Assembly (NCBI GenBank): GCA_023955635.1
Contig: JAMXHR010000005.1
Coordinates: 1 to 49,138 of the forward strand
DNA from: Methanosarcina sp. ERenArc_MAG2
GTDB lineage: Archaea; Halobacteriota; Methanosarcinia; Methanosarcinales; Methanosarcinaceae
DNA length: 49,138 nt
Reading direction: 5' to 3'
Below the pieces are notes generated by a model. It was given only the letters and a program-made list of their open reading frames with translations, was not told the origin of the DNA and made no database searches. Made by a program: the position numbers and the translations under genes. Position 1 is the stretch's first letter. Each line of letters opens with the position of its first letter. Shown here piece by piece: positions 1-9,378 of this stretch.

Positions 1-96
1 CCGATTCCCTGAGTTATTGGTATTTCTTGAGTCTTTTAATATATAAATCTATCAATTAAATTATATCTCCTGTAAACAGGTCTACCTGGCATTTTA

Positions 97-222
97 ATGA
101 GTCTTTTCCTTGTATCAGACTATCACAAAATTGAGGCTGACTGGAAGCCTGGTGTCTACATGCAGGGCAAAAGTATTCAGCGCCTTCGTGCAACTGACTG
201 CGCGACAGTATTATACTTGTAA
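97..222 (+). CDS. possible 41-residue small ORF or gene tail
   Basis: An ATG-started frame of 41 codons contains a protein-like stretch (IEADWKPGVYMQGKSIQRLR) and ends at the first unit of a 20-bp tandem repeat, which supplies its last codons and stop. No good Shine-Dalgarno is visible and I recognise no family. It could be a small gene, a remnant of a larger one, or chance. Confidence 0.2.
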   Translation: MSLFLVSDYHKIEADWKPGVYMQGKSIQRLRATDCATVLYL

Positions 223-272
223 GGAGTCAAATATACTTGTAAGGAGTCAAATATACTTGTAAGGAGTCAAAT
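213..272. repeat. 20-bp tandem repeat, three copies
   Basis: The unit ATACTTGTAAGGAGTCAAAT occurs three times head to tail (213-232, 233-252, 253-272) without mismatch. The rest of 273-650 is AT-rich and shows no gene I can support. Confidence 0.9.
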
Positions 273-650
273 GTACAGGTATGAAATTCTGGCAGGTTTG
301 GTTTAGAGGATAGTAAAAAATATGGTAGACGCATGTACTCATAAATTCGGCCAGAAATCCGGGTGGCAGTATCAAAAAAGAGTTATTCGGAAACCGAAAA
401 GTTTACTCTACGAGTCTGTTTCAAAGTTAAATATATAAAAGAGAAGTTTCCGGTGCTCTGCAAGGAGAGTTTGTGGTCTTATTTTACGCGCGGATCTGCA
501 CCGAATCTTAGTGTGGTTGACAGTATCCGGTGATATAAAAGCATAAAATTTAATAAAACTCAAAATATTGTATAAAGATATATCTATTTTGTGTTGATAA
601 TTCTAATAAAACTTATCCAATAATTATTTACTCAATGTTATTTACTCGAG

Positions 651-718
651 AATCATTTTTCAAAAATAAGTTATTCAAATAATCATTTTTCAAAAATAAG
701 TTATTCAAATAATCATTT
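651..718. repeat. 30-bp tandem repeat upstream of the TPR gene
   Basis: Two exact 30-bp units (651-680 and 681-710, each beginning AATCATTTTTC) are followed by a partial third. They end about 30 bp before the TPR start codon, so they lie in its promoter/leader region. Confidence 0.85.
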
Positions 719-748
719 CTCAAATAGCTGTAGATATGAGGCAGAAAA

Positions 749-1582
749 ATGGCAAATAAACTTAAAGAGCTTGACAGGTCAGCCGAGGAAGGCTACAACA
801 GAGCCAGGATTTCCTTTCAGATGGGCAAGTTCGAAGAAGCTCTTGCTGCGTATGGGGAAACTGATGAGGCCTGGAGAAAAATGGCAGACCTACTTCTTGA
901 AAAAGGGAAGGAGGAAAGCGGAAAAGAGTTTCTTGAAAAGGCTCAGGAAGCCAGGTCCTTTTACGGAATGTCTCTTTTTAAGCTTGAAAGATATGAAGAA
1001 GCCCTGGAGATTGTTGATGCTACCCTTGAAATTAAGCCTGACAGCCCTATCGAATGGTCAAACAGGGGTTTTGTGCTCTCAGCCCTGGGCAGGCGTGAAG
1101 AAGCCCTTGAAGCCTTTGAAAAAGCGCTCTTCTTTGATCCGGAATCCCCAAAGATCCTGACCAGTAAAGGGATAGTCTGTTTCAAAATGGGGCTTCTGAA
1201 AAAAGCTCTTGAGACTTTTGATGAAGCTCTGGCAGCAGAACCCAAGAAAGCGTCTGACTGGACCTGCAAAGCCCCAAGGTTCAGTTTCTTTTCCCGAAAC
1301 AAAACCCCTGTAATGAGGCCTGACAATGCAGGTACATGGTACTGGAAAAGCAATGTGTTTCTGGAACTGGGGGAAAAAGAAAAGGCACTGGACGCCTGCA
1401 AACATGCCCTTGAGAGCGACCCAGACCACCTCGATTCTCTTCTGCAGGGAGGAAATTTGCTTTGCGAATTTGCCGAATACGGAGAGGCTTTCAAGTGCTA
1501 TCTACGGGCTCTGAAACTCAGCCCGAAGAATGAGGCTGCCAGAAAGGGAAAGGAGTTTTGCGAAGCGAAGATTAACACGTGA
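749..1582 (+). CDS. tetratricopeptide-repeat (TPR) protein
   Basis: A 277-residue cytoplasmic protein built of TPR helix pairs. Repeats with the usual W-LG-Y-A-P spacing can be seen, for example PIEWSNRGFVLSALGRREEA, then a segment ending in ALFFDP, then STKGIVC-type helices. A less regular linker (about residues 178-195) separates the first four or five repeats from two more at the C-terminus. There is no signal peptide, membrane segment or enzymatic domain. TPR proteins act as protein-protein scaffolds; the partner cannot be told from context, since the neighbours are repeats and an unknown protein. The ATG at 749 follows a GAGG-like ribosome-binding sequence about a dozen bases upstream. 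Confidence 0.85.
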   Translation: MANKLKELDRSAEEGYNRARISFQMGKFEEALAAYGETDEAWRKMADLLLEKGKEESGKEFLEKAQEARSFYGMSLFKLERYEEALEIVDATLEIKPDSPIEWSNRGFVLSALGRREEALEAFEKALFFDPESPKILTSKGIVCFKMGLLKKALETFDEALAAEPKKASDWTCKAPRFSFFSRNKTPVMRPDNAGTWYWKSNVFLELGEKEKALDACKHALESDPDHLDSLLQGGNLLCEFAEYGEAFKCYLRALKLSPKNEAARKGKEFCEAKINT

Positions 1583-1720
1583 ATACATGGGTTCAAGAAG
1601 GAGTGGGGGCGCAAAATAATGCAGAAATAAGGGATTGGGAGAACTCCAAAAAAGAGATCGAAAAAATGTATAAGAGACCGAAAAAGGAGGGAAAAGCCCT
1701 CGTATAATTGATATACCATC

Positions 1721-2230
1721 GTGACAATTCATATTGCTATGAATAGCAGCAGTAAATCCGAGAATTCAACTTCATCTCCTCACCTTTCCGGCAGTGAAGC
1801 CCATGATAACCTGGAAAAAGCAATTGCAGGAAAGATCACTCCTACTTACGAATCCGCTACTTTTTCGAGACCTCCCCTTGACCAGTTAAACGGGATTCTG
1901 CCCGATTTCAACAGACGACTCTCTCCGGAGCGAGACCTGGGACTTTCTCCTCTCGGACATTCCCGCCTGAGTCCCGAAACTCTTCCGAGGCTTGTTTCTA
2001 ACGCATGCATGGGTATTGAAGCTGCTTTTCCTGAGACCGTGCCCGAAGCTACTGAGATTCCAAAAGGATTTGAGATAAAACCCGATCTTGCAGGAAGAAC
2101 ACTCACAGGGGCAAGAATAGGCTCTCTGGCTCTCAGCCCAGACCTTCCTATCGCACCTCTTGCGAGCAGGCTTGTAACTTTCAGGCAGGCCGAAGAGGGG
2201 CTGAAGGAAGCTGAAAAGGACAGGAAATAA
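1721..2230 (+). CDS. hypothetical protein, Ser/Pro-rich
   Basis: A 169-residue protein (from GTG at 1721; an in-frame ATG at 1739 is an alternative start). I do not recognise a family. The first 100 residues are rich in Ser, Pro and charged residues and look disordered, with motifs such as RRLSPERDLGLSPLGHSRLS. The C-terminal half is more ordered (EIPKGFEIKPDLAGRTLTGA) and ends in a charged helix. There is no signal peptide or membrane segment. An AGGAGG sequence at 1685-1690 lies too far upstream to decide the start. A clear terminator follows the stop codon, which supports real transcription to this point. Confidence 0.55.
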   Translation: MTIHIAMNSSSKSENSTSSPHLSGSEAHDNLEKAIAGKITPTYESATFSRPPLDQLNGILPDFNRRLSPERDLGLSPLGHSRLSPETLPRLVSNACMGIEAAFPETVPEATEIPKGFEIKPDLAGRTLTGARIGSLALSPDLPIAPLASRLVTFRQAEEGLKEAEKDRK

Positions 2231-2248
2231 AGAATTTTGCAGGTTTTT

Positions 2249-2283
2249 AATCAGGCTGGCCCTGATTACTTTTTCTTTTTTTA
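2249..2283 (+). terminator. intrinsic-type terminator
   Basis: The 7-bp stem AATCAGG / CCTGATT (2249-2255 with 2261-2267) has a 5-base loop and is followed by a long T-rich tract. It lies 18 bases after the stop of the preceding gene. Confidence 0.65.
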
Positions 2284-2747
2284 AAACGGGTTAGTGTATA
2301 TTTTTGTCGTCTTTGTATCGTATATAAATGATTAGCAGGAAAATCCGCAAAAAACGTTATTTAACCTGCTCAGCAGATATATTTTAGTGCAAAATTCATT
2401 TTTAGTGCGAAACTCATTTTTCGGGTGTACATCTGCGGAAAGCAAGTTACTTGTCAGTGATAGGATTAATTATACCGGAACATCTCATAAGAGCCTTCAA
2501 TTTATTCATATCGACACAAAACTCCTTTAGGTATTTATTATATTTTAAGTCAGTTCCATGCTTTTTCAATCTATTCATCTTTTTGAAGGTCCTGTGGTGT
2601 ACAGAGTGGCAAAAACGATCAATTCTGACCCTATTAAGTCCTCTCCTGTCGATTTTCAATCAAAAAATTCCAGCAGGTGCGAGTTAAGTAAAAGTTACAC
2701 TTTATCCTGTCTCTTTAGCTCGAATTTACCTTGCTGTTCGACCGGAC
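2284..2747. other. intergenic region with a 17-bp direct repeat
   Basis: No supportable gene. Two adjacent 17-bp units (2382-2398 and 2399-2415, both starting TTTTAGTGC) differ at two positions. The region lies between convergent genes. Confidence 0.5.
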
Positions 2748-4096
2748 TTAATTTCCTGCCTTTTTCAGAGCTTTTTCAAATTTTTCAAGCCCAAGGTCGA
2801 CTTCTTCGTCTGTTATTACGAGGGGTGGAGAGAAGCGGATTACGGAATCCCCACAGGGCAGAAGCAGGATTCTTTCTTTAAAGGCTTCTCTGAGAATTTT
2901 ATCTCTCCGGAGGGGTCTATGGATTTATCCGGTTTTATGATTTCGACGCCTATCATCAGGCCGAGGCCGCGTACGTCCCCGATGCAGGAAAAATTTTCCT
3001 GAAACTCCCTGAGCCGCTGCCTGATACTGGAACCAAGTTTCCTGACTCTATTTTCCGTATTTTCTTTTTCAAGAAATTCCAGGGAAGCGAGAGAGGCGGC
3101 TGAAGCCAGGAGATTTCCTCCGAAGGTATTTGAGTGGACACCGGAAGGCCAGTCCATAAGCTCACTGTTTGCAAGCATTGCGCCCATCGGGAGGCCTCCT
3201 CCAAGGGCTTTTGCAAGGCAGGAGATATCAGCCCTGACCTCAAAATTTTCCATGGCAAAAAAGGGGCCTGTCCTGAAACAGCCAGTCTGGACTTCATCGG
3301 CTACGAGGAGAATATTATTGTCCGTGCAGATCCGTCTTACTTCTTTATGAAACTCTGGAGGAGGGACGATATACCCGCCTTCTCCCTGGATCGGTTCAAT
3401 GAAAACGGCAGCTGTATCTTCTTGGCTCAGCTCCCGTTTGAAAATAAGGTTTTCGATCTCTTTTGCACATTCGATCCCGCAGGAAGGGTATTCGAGTTTC
3501 AGGGGACAGCGGTAGCAGTAGGCATAATGGGAATGAACCGTGCGGATAGAAGGGAAATGTTCCTTTTGCCTGACTTTTGAGCAGGTGAGGGAAAGGGAAC
3601 CCAGGGTACGGCCGTGAAAGGAATTATAAAATGAGATAAGGTTTTGCCGCTTTGTTTTCCAGAAGGCAAGCTTGATTGCAGCTTCCACTGCTTCGGTTCC
3701 GCTGTTGCAGTAAAAAACTTTTGAATAACCTGAGAGCTCTCTCAACTTTTTTGCAAGTTTCAGAGGGGGCTCGGCAAAAAAATCCCCATATCCGCAGTGG
3801 GCCATTTTTTCAAGCTGGGTTGAGATTGCAGCCTTAATCTCAGGGTTAGAGTAGCCTGCATTCATGACAGCAATCCCTGCAACCAGATCGAGATATTCTC
3901 TTCCGTCTACGTCCCGGATTACGGAACCTCTGGCCCTATCCACAACAAGGGGATACGGGCGGGCTTCGCAGGCAGACACAATATCACAGTCCTGCCCGAT
4001 AATCTCCCTGGCTTTCGGGCCAACAACATCAAGCAGTCCGAGTTCCTGTTCGAAAAAATCAAGATCCAATAACTCATTTTCCCCTGGATTTTCCAT
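2748..4096 (-). CDS. class-III (acetylornithine/GABA-type) aminotransferase, frameshifted near the C-terminus
   Basis: A PLP-dependent transaminase of fold type I, class III. Visible features are the PLP phosphate-binding CNSGTEAVEAAIKLA, the aromatic/glycine stretch FHGRTLGSLS, the PLP-nitrogen Asp in LLVADEVQTG, and the Schiff-base Lys in ISCLAKALGGGLPMGAM. The uninterrupted frame stops at 2840, but the family's C-terminal segment (LLLPCGDSVIRFSPPLVITD) continues in another frame to a stop at 2748. One extra base in the GGGG run at 2912-2915 joins them into about 449 residues. A further short A-run could extend the N-terminus upstream to an ATG at 4179 overlapping the stop of the aldehyde dehydrogenase. 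Likely substrates are omega-amino acids such as GABA, lysine or ornithine derivatives; context (a semialdehyde-type dehydrogenase) favours a GABA-like pathway. The exact substrate is inference. Confidence 0.85.
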
Positions 4097-4175
4097 CCTT
4101 CTTGCCTGTTCAAATTTTTCCGGTTTCTCTTGATCCAGAATGAATTCCTCCCCAATCTTCTTCCCACTCTCGGTT

Positions 4176-5653
4176 TCATTCCGAATCTATCTGGGCTTTC
4201 TGCAGCCTGCCGCTATAGTCTATATATACGGCTTTTACCTCGGAAAACTCCCTGACGGCGTCGGCCCCTGCTTCTCTGAAACCGTTTCCTGTCCCTTTCA
4301 CGCCCCCGAATGGAAGATGAACCTCCGCACCTATCGTCGGAGCATTAACGTATGTAATCCCTGCGTCAATTTTCTCGATAGCCTTGAAAGCGTTTCCGAC
4401 ATTTCCGGTGTAGATTGCCGAAGAAAGCCCGTATTTACTATTGTTAGCAGCCCATATTGCTTCTTTAAGGCTCGATACCGTGAGAATACTGAGTACTGGC
4501 CCGAAAATTTCTTCCTGTGCAATCCTCATGTCAGGCCTGACATCCGTAAATATCGTGGGCTCGAAGAAATAGCCAGGAAGGCCGGGGTCCAATCTGTTTC
4601 CCCTAAAAGAAGAGCTGCCCCTTCTTCTTTTCCGATCCTCACATACCTTTCGATTTTCTCAAGCTGGGCTTTATTAATTACGGGCCCTATGTCTGTCTCA
4701 GGCAGGAGTCCGTCTCCTATCCTGAGAGCTTTTGCTTTTGCGAGCAGCCTTTTTATGAATTCTTCTTTTATTTTCTCGTGCAAAATCAGTCTGCTCGTAG
4801 CAGTACAGCGCTGGCCGGTGGTTCCAAAAGCTCCCCATAACACGCCTTCAAGAGCCAGTTCAATGTCGGCATCATCCATAACAATTACCGGGTTTTTGCC
4901 TCCCAGTTCCAGAGAAACCCGTTTCATGGTTTTTGCACATTCTTCCATGATCCATTTTCCGGTATCAAGGCTGCCTGTAAAGGAAATAGCTCTGATGCGC
5001 GGGTGCTGGACTACGGCTTTTCCAACAGTCCCTCCAGGTCCTGTTACTACGTTAATCACTTGCGGAGGCAGGCCTGCTTCAACCAGGATTTCTACAAGTT
5101 TGAGGGCAAGTAAAGGCGTGTCGCTTGCAGGCTTGAAAACTATTGCGTTTCCTGCTATAAGGGCAGGCATAATCTTCCAGGCTGGAATCGCAATTGGGAA
5201 ATTCCAGGGCGTAATAAGAGCTACAACTCCTATAGGCCTCAGCATAGTCATGCAGAATTTTTCCTTGAGTTCGGAAGTCGTTGTTTCTCCAAACAGCCGC
5301 CTTCCTTCCCCTGCGGCGTAATATGTAATATCGATAGCTTCCTGCACATCTCCCCTGGTCTCAGGCAGCACCTTTCCCATTTCTTTCGTCATAAGGACAG
5401 CAAGTTCTTCCTTTCTTTCCCGTAAAATCCGAGCAGCCTTCAAGAGTATCTCGGCCCGCCGAGGAGCCGGTATTTCGCTCCAGATCAAAAACCCTGCTTC
5501 TGCAGCCTCAACTGCTCTGTCCACGTCTCCGATTCCAGCTACCTGTACTGTTGCAAGGCTTTCCAGAGTAGTCGGATTAATATCCTCAAAAGCCTCTCCA
5601 GTTGATGAATCGCTGAACTTTCCCTCTATAAACAGTTTGTACTCCTGCACCAT
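4176..5653 (-). CDS. NAD(P)-dependent aldehyde dehydrogenase, frameshifted
   Basis: An ALDH-superfamily enzyme oxidising an aldehyde to an acid in the cytosol. Visible motifs are the Rossmann segment [24 protein letters not shown], the general-base Glu in [11 protein letters not shown], the catalytic Cys in [13 protein letters not shown], and [11 protein letters not shown] plus [11 protein letters not shown] near the C-terminus. The frame breaks after about residue 350. Restoring one base in the CCCC run at 4600-4603 gives one protein of about 492 residues, the normal family length. The start at 5653 is supported by homology ([20 protein letters not shown] is a typical ALDH N-terminus). It lies upstream of the aminotransferase on the same strand and is probably co-transcribed with it. 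The class resembles succinate-semialdehyde or related semialdehyde dehydrogenases, but the substrate is not determined. Confidence 0.9.
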
Positions 5654-5997
5654 ACAATCCCCCTAAAAACATGAATATATTAGGAGATAAATATATTCCA
5701 GAATCTTTTTCGGGACTGCAATGGATAAAGTCGACTTCTTTACTGAGCAAAAACAGATTAAATATGTGTGACATAAGGCGCCGTAAAACGAAAAGAAAAA
5801 TGCTCTGAATTAGGGTTTTGAAGAATGATAATATCAAAAGAACCGAATAGTATAAGAAAAGTAAACCATTCCTGAATATATGGGAAAAGGGAAAATATAT
5901 GGAAGTCCGGATTAGCAAAAGCTATGACAAATATAAATAAATGCTCTGAATCTGGATAAACAGCTGCCACAAAGGTTAAAAGTTCTTCCTTTGTTTT
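5654..5997. other. intergenic region, nothing recognised
   Basis: AT-rich spacer between the ALDH start and the response-regulator stop, holding the ALDH promoter. Open frames here are short and composition-driven. Confidence 0.4.
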
Positions 5998-6381
5998 TTA
6001 GCATCCTGCACAATCGCTGACAATCTGCCAGATTCTCTTTGACAGTTCGGAATACTGAGCTTTTGGATCTCCTATTTTTTGAATAAAGGAATTTGCACCG
6101 TTTTCCATTGCCTTATCCATGATTTCTTCCTTTCCCACTCCCGTAAACAGGATGAAAGGGATATCAATTCTTTTATCACGGATAGTTCTCAGGAGCGTGA
6201 TGCCATCCATAAAAGGCATATCATAGTCCGAAACTACCACATCATAGGAGTCTTCTTCCAACTTCAGGAGAGCTTCCCTTGCAGAGTCCACAGTATCTGA
6301 AATTATATCATGGAAGACTTCTAAGAATGCCTTTGATAACTCTAAAAACATAGGGTCATCGTCTACAAGCAGTACTTTCAT
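5998..6381 (-). CDS. REC-only response regulator
   Basis: A 127-residue stand-alone receiver domain. The acidic pocket is VLLVDDDP (residues 4-11), the phospho-acceptor Asp is in VVVSDYDMPFMDG (about residue 52), the switch Thr is in FILFTGVG, and the conserved Lys is in FIQKIGDP. No output domain follows, so it acts by protein contact, as CheY- or Spo0F-like proteins do. The KIGDPKAQY-type tail is common in methanogen receiver domains attached to or paired with PAS histidine kinases. No kinase is encoded nearby, so its partner is elsewhere. Upstream at 6382-6535 there is AT-rich promoter DNA. Confidence 0.9.
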   Translation of the reverse strand: MKVLLVDDDPMFLELSKAFLEVFHDIISDTVDSAREALLKLEEDSYDVVVSDYDMPFMDGITLLRTIRDKRIDIPFILFTGVGKEEIMDKAMENGANSFIQKIGDPKAQYSELSKRIWQIVSDCAGC

Positions 6382-6535
6382 GGGGGTCTTCTCCGTAAGG
6401 TTATGGTTTTTGTAACCTTGTGAGGGAACTTTATGCCTCTTCCCATCTCCCGGTAAGAGACAGTAGTAGTTCAGCCATTTTTTTAGATTGTTAATAATAG
6501 TTCTCTCAATTAATATAAAAAGTTAACTTTCACAT

Positions 6536-6568
6536 TTCAGGAGTAAAGTTTATTATTTATCTCCTGAA
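6536..6568. promoter_or_regulatory. inverted repeat upstream of the response regulator
   Basis: TTCAGGAG (6536-6543) and CTCCTGAA (6561-6568) form an exact 8-bp inverted repeat with a 17-base spacer. It could be an operator or an RNA hairpin. The rest of 6382-6889 shows no supportable gene. Confidence 0.35.
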
Positions 6569-6889
6569 TGGAACTTTTCTGATATTCAACCTGATATGCT
6601 CATGGCTTAAACAGTTATAGTGAACACAGTTTATATTCCTACTTTAGAAATTATATCATGTATATCCCGATACGTTAAAAAAATTCGATTAAGTAAGTGT
6701 GGCTTTCCCAGTTCACATTTATTGATTTCAAATTGGGCTCTCTGTTGTTTAGTGGGCTTGGTTATGGGGAATATAGTTTATAATGTTAAGATTTCTACTG
6801 TGCCCACTATAATTTTTAATCGGGCAATAATTTTTATTAGGACACAATTTTTTGAATAATTAATTTAAAATAGTTTTCGCCAGTAATAA

Positions 6890-7069
6890 CTAGCGGTTAG
6901 GAACTAAATAGAGACAATCCACTATACCAAAGACATTTCTAAGGGTTGCTGGTTCTTCGGTGGGAACCATTGCTGATGATATCAACACCATTGCTGATGA
7001 TATCAACACTATACTAATCAGCAACATTGTTAAAACAATCATGCCTGTTCTAATTTTATTAAGCTTCAT
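6890..7069 (-). CDS. small secreted or membrane peptide, 59 residues
   Basis: The frame starts at an ATG with a strong AGGAG ribosome-binding site six bases upstream. It encodes a lysine-containing n-region, a hydrophobic segment (about residues 10-34) and a short tail beginning PTEEPATLRNVFG. The hydrophobic segment contains an in-frame 7-residue duplication (VLISSAM twice) caused by a 21-bp tandem repeat (6967-6987 and 6988-7008). It may be a genuine small membrane peptide or the 5' remnant of a larger secreted protein, since methanogen surface proteins often start with a similar signal sequence. Function is unknown. Confidence 0.45.
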   Translation of the reverse strand: MKLNKIRTGMIVLTMLLISIVLISSAMVLISSAMVPTEEPATLRNVFGIVDCLYLVPNR

Positions 7070-7626
7070 ATTTTTCTCCTAAAGTTATTTTTCCTACGAA
7101 GCACAATCAGGCAAGCTTAAATGTGCGCAAAGCTAACATAAATCATGTCTCATATGACTTGTTTTTAGAGAGTTCGGGTTATCGGGAAATACGTCTAAAC
7201 TCTTTAAATTTACCTTACCTAACTCCTTATAAGTTTTCTGCGTGGACTTTCAATATTTCTTGACATATTACGGTTTACAATTAATTACTGCAGAAAAAGG
7301 TTCCGGAACTTGTTTCGCCTGATTCAGGAGTAGTTTCCGGGAAAATTTGAGATAGATGCTCTTTCAGTCCCTCAGCTCTGAGAGCTGAAAATAGAAGGAC
7401 AGCGCATTCGGCAGGTCAGGCCGGACTTGCATTATGTTTTGTTAACATCCTGTTTTCCGGAATTGCCCTTTTCTTTTTTAGAACCGGAGAGACGCTCCCT
7501 ACTTGTATTTATTATAAATCGCCTTCGAATCTCTGGATTAAAACAACAAGAAAAAGATCAGGATCTCTTTGATCCTGATAAGGAATCCAGTTTCAGAAAC
7601 ATTGCTTCCAAAGATATATCCTTTAT
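7070..7626. other. region upstream of the insertion sequence
   Basis: There is a near-perfect palindrome CAGCTCTGAGAGCTG at about 7374-7388. An open frame from 7427 runs into the IS element. If the IS and one target copy are removed, it would end ...ISFILLDD and stop about 15 bases before the SDR start, so a small gene disrupted at its 3' end is possible. I do not recognise it. Confidence 0.25.
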
Positions 7627-9344
7627 CCTAGATTCGGCAGGTAAACATATAGATTAATATAATTAATTTTATATCTCTTTCCTGGTCTTCCCATGGCAGA
7701 GATAAACAGCAGTAGAAGAATTGAATCCTCCTTAAAACGCACAAAGTTCTTAGGTCACCTTGGGCTTGTCGCTGGAGTTTTCAGAGAACTTGAAGTTGAC
7801 AAACTGATCGATGAGAAACTCCCAAAGGAAAGGGATCATAATGTCCCTCACTCAGTCTGCATCCTTGCCATGGTAATCAATGGTCTTGGTTTTATAGGGC
7901 AACGTTTGTACCTGTTTCCTAATTTTTTCAAAAACGTTTCTACGGAAAGGCTCTTTGGAGACGGTGTAACAAGAGAAGACCTGAATCAATACGCTATCGG
8001 AGAGACTCTTGATAGAATCGTAAAATATGGCCCTACAAAACTGTTTACGGAAATTACTCTTCATATTATGAATCGTCTACCTATTCCTGTCCATTGTTTA
8101 CACGCTGACACTACAAGTGTCAGCGTTTATGGGGATTATGATGACGAAGAAACTGAGTCTATTGATATTACTTTTGGAATTCCCAAAAACGGAAGATGGG
8201 ATCTCAAACAATTTGTACTAAGCTTGATTGTTAATCAGCATGGGATACCTCTTTTTATGAATACTCATTCAGGAAATGCTTCAGACAAAAACACAATTCT
8301 GGAAGCAATCAAGTCTCTCAAATCTGTTTTAATACCTGAAAGCAAAGTGTACTATGTCGCTGATAGTTCCTTTTACACAGATAATAATCTCAAGAACATG
8401 GGAAAGACATTCTGGATCAGTCGCGTTCCTGCAACAATTAATGAGGCAAAGGAGTTGCTAACTGCAAATTTGAACCTGAAAATGCTGAAAAGCGATGATA
8501 GATACTCGTTTTATCAAACTTTTGTGGAATATGGTGGAGTCAAACAAAAGTGGGTTTTGTTGCTTTCTCACAAGATGAAAGAGAAGAGAGAGGGAACTCT
8601 CGGAAAAAAGATTGAAAAAGAGCTTGAAAAAGCAGAAAAGGCTTTTAAAAAGCTGAAAGGAGAGGACTTTTTCTGCGAAGAGGATGCATTAAAAGCTGCG
8701 GAGAAATGGATTCAAGAATTCCCGTCTATTGTGTTTGAAAAAGTAGATTTGAAAGCTATTAAGAAACGTGAAGAAGGTAAAAGAGGCAGAATTTCAAAAG
8801 ATGAGAAATTAAATACTTATTACAGGATTGATGGCAGCATAAAGGTTAATAACGCTTTTGTTTTGAAAGAAATGGAGAAAATGGGACTTTTCATTCTTGC
8901 AAGTAATGATATTAGTATTTCTCCTGAAGAGATGCTAAAGTATTACAAAGGACAGGATAACGTAGAAAAAGGATTCAGATTCTTGAAAAGTGACACATTT
9001 AGCGTATCAAAAGTTTACCTCAAGAATAAAGCAAGAATAGAAGCAGTGACCATGATAATGGTTCTCTGCTTAATGATTTATTCAATAGCAGAATGGAAGT
9101 TGAGGACAAAATTAGAGGAACAAAATGAAACGGTTCCAGATCAAAAAGGAAACCAACAAAAAGACCTACAATGAGATGGATATTTTTCAATTTCCAGGGG
9201 ATTACAGAACTTATAACTCAAAAAGAAGAGAAAATAGAGTCAGAAATATTGAATATGGAAGAGATTCACTGGAAGATATTGAGTCTCATGGGGGAGAAAT
9301 ATGAAAATATATATCTCTAATTACGTTAACCTGCCGAATCTAGG
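7627..9344 (+). mobile_element. IS1634-family insertion sequence, complete
   Basis: A 1718-bp element bounded by terminal inverted repeats beginning CCTAGATTCGGCAGGT (7627-7642) and its near-perfect inverse ending at 9344. It is flanked by an exact 6-bp target-site duplication CTTTAT (7621-7626 and 9345-9350). Size, inverted repeats, 5-6 bp duplication and a single large DDE transposase all fit IS1634. Exact TIRs and duplication indicate a recent insertion. Confidence 0.92.
7693..9320 (+). CDS. IS1634-family DDE transposase, frameshifted near the C-terminus
   Basis: The transposase of the enclosing element. The conserved N-terminal segment KLIDEKLPKERDHNVPHSVC is followed by a catalytic Asp in LHADTTSVSVYGDY, a second in YYVADSSFYTDNN, and the C-terminal Glu region around GQDNVEKGFRFLKSD. 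A lysine-rich insertion (about residues 295-370) lies between the last two, as in IS4-like relatives. The main frame stops at 9174, but the family's tail (RPTMRWIFFNFQGITELI) continues in another frame to 9320. Adding one A to the run at 9143-9147 gives about 542 residues. The element may therefore be active, with the break a sequencing error. Confidence 0.88.
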
Positions 9345-9378
9345 CTTTATACTGCTCGATGATTAATAAGGGGGCTTT

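Noticed and set aside
213..272. The tandem 20-bp array as a CRISPR
   Set aside because: The units are contiguous with no spacers, and no cas genes are in the window.
4140..5321. A 393-codon plus-strand frame
   Set aside because: It is antisense to the aldehyde dehydrogenase, which has all family motifs on the minus strand.
6620..6859. A 79-codon plus-strand frame
   Set aside because: There is no ribosome-binding site, the hydrophobic composition is what AT-rich DNA gives, and no family is recognisable.
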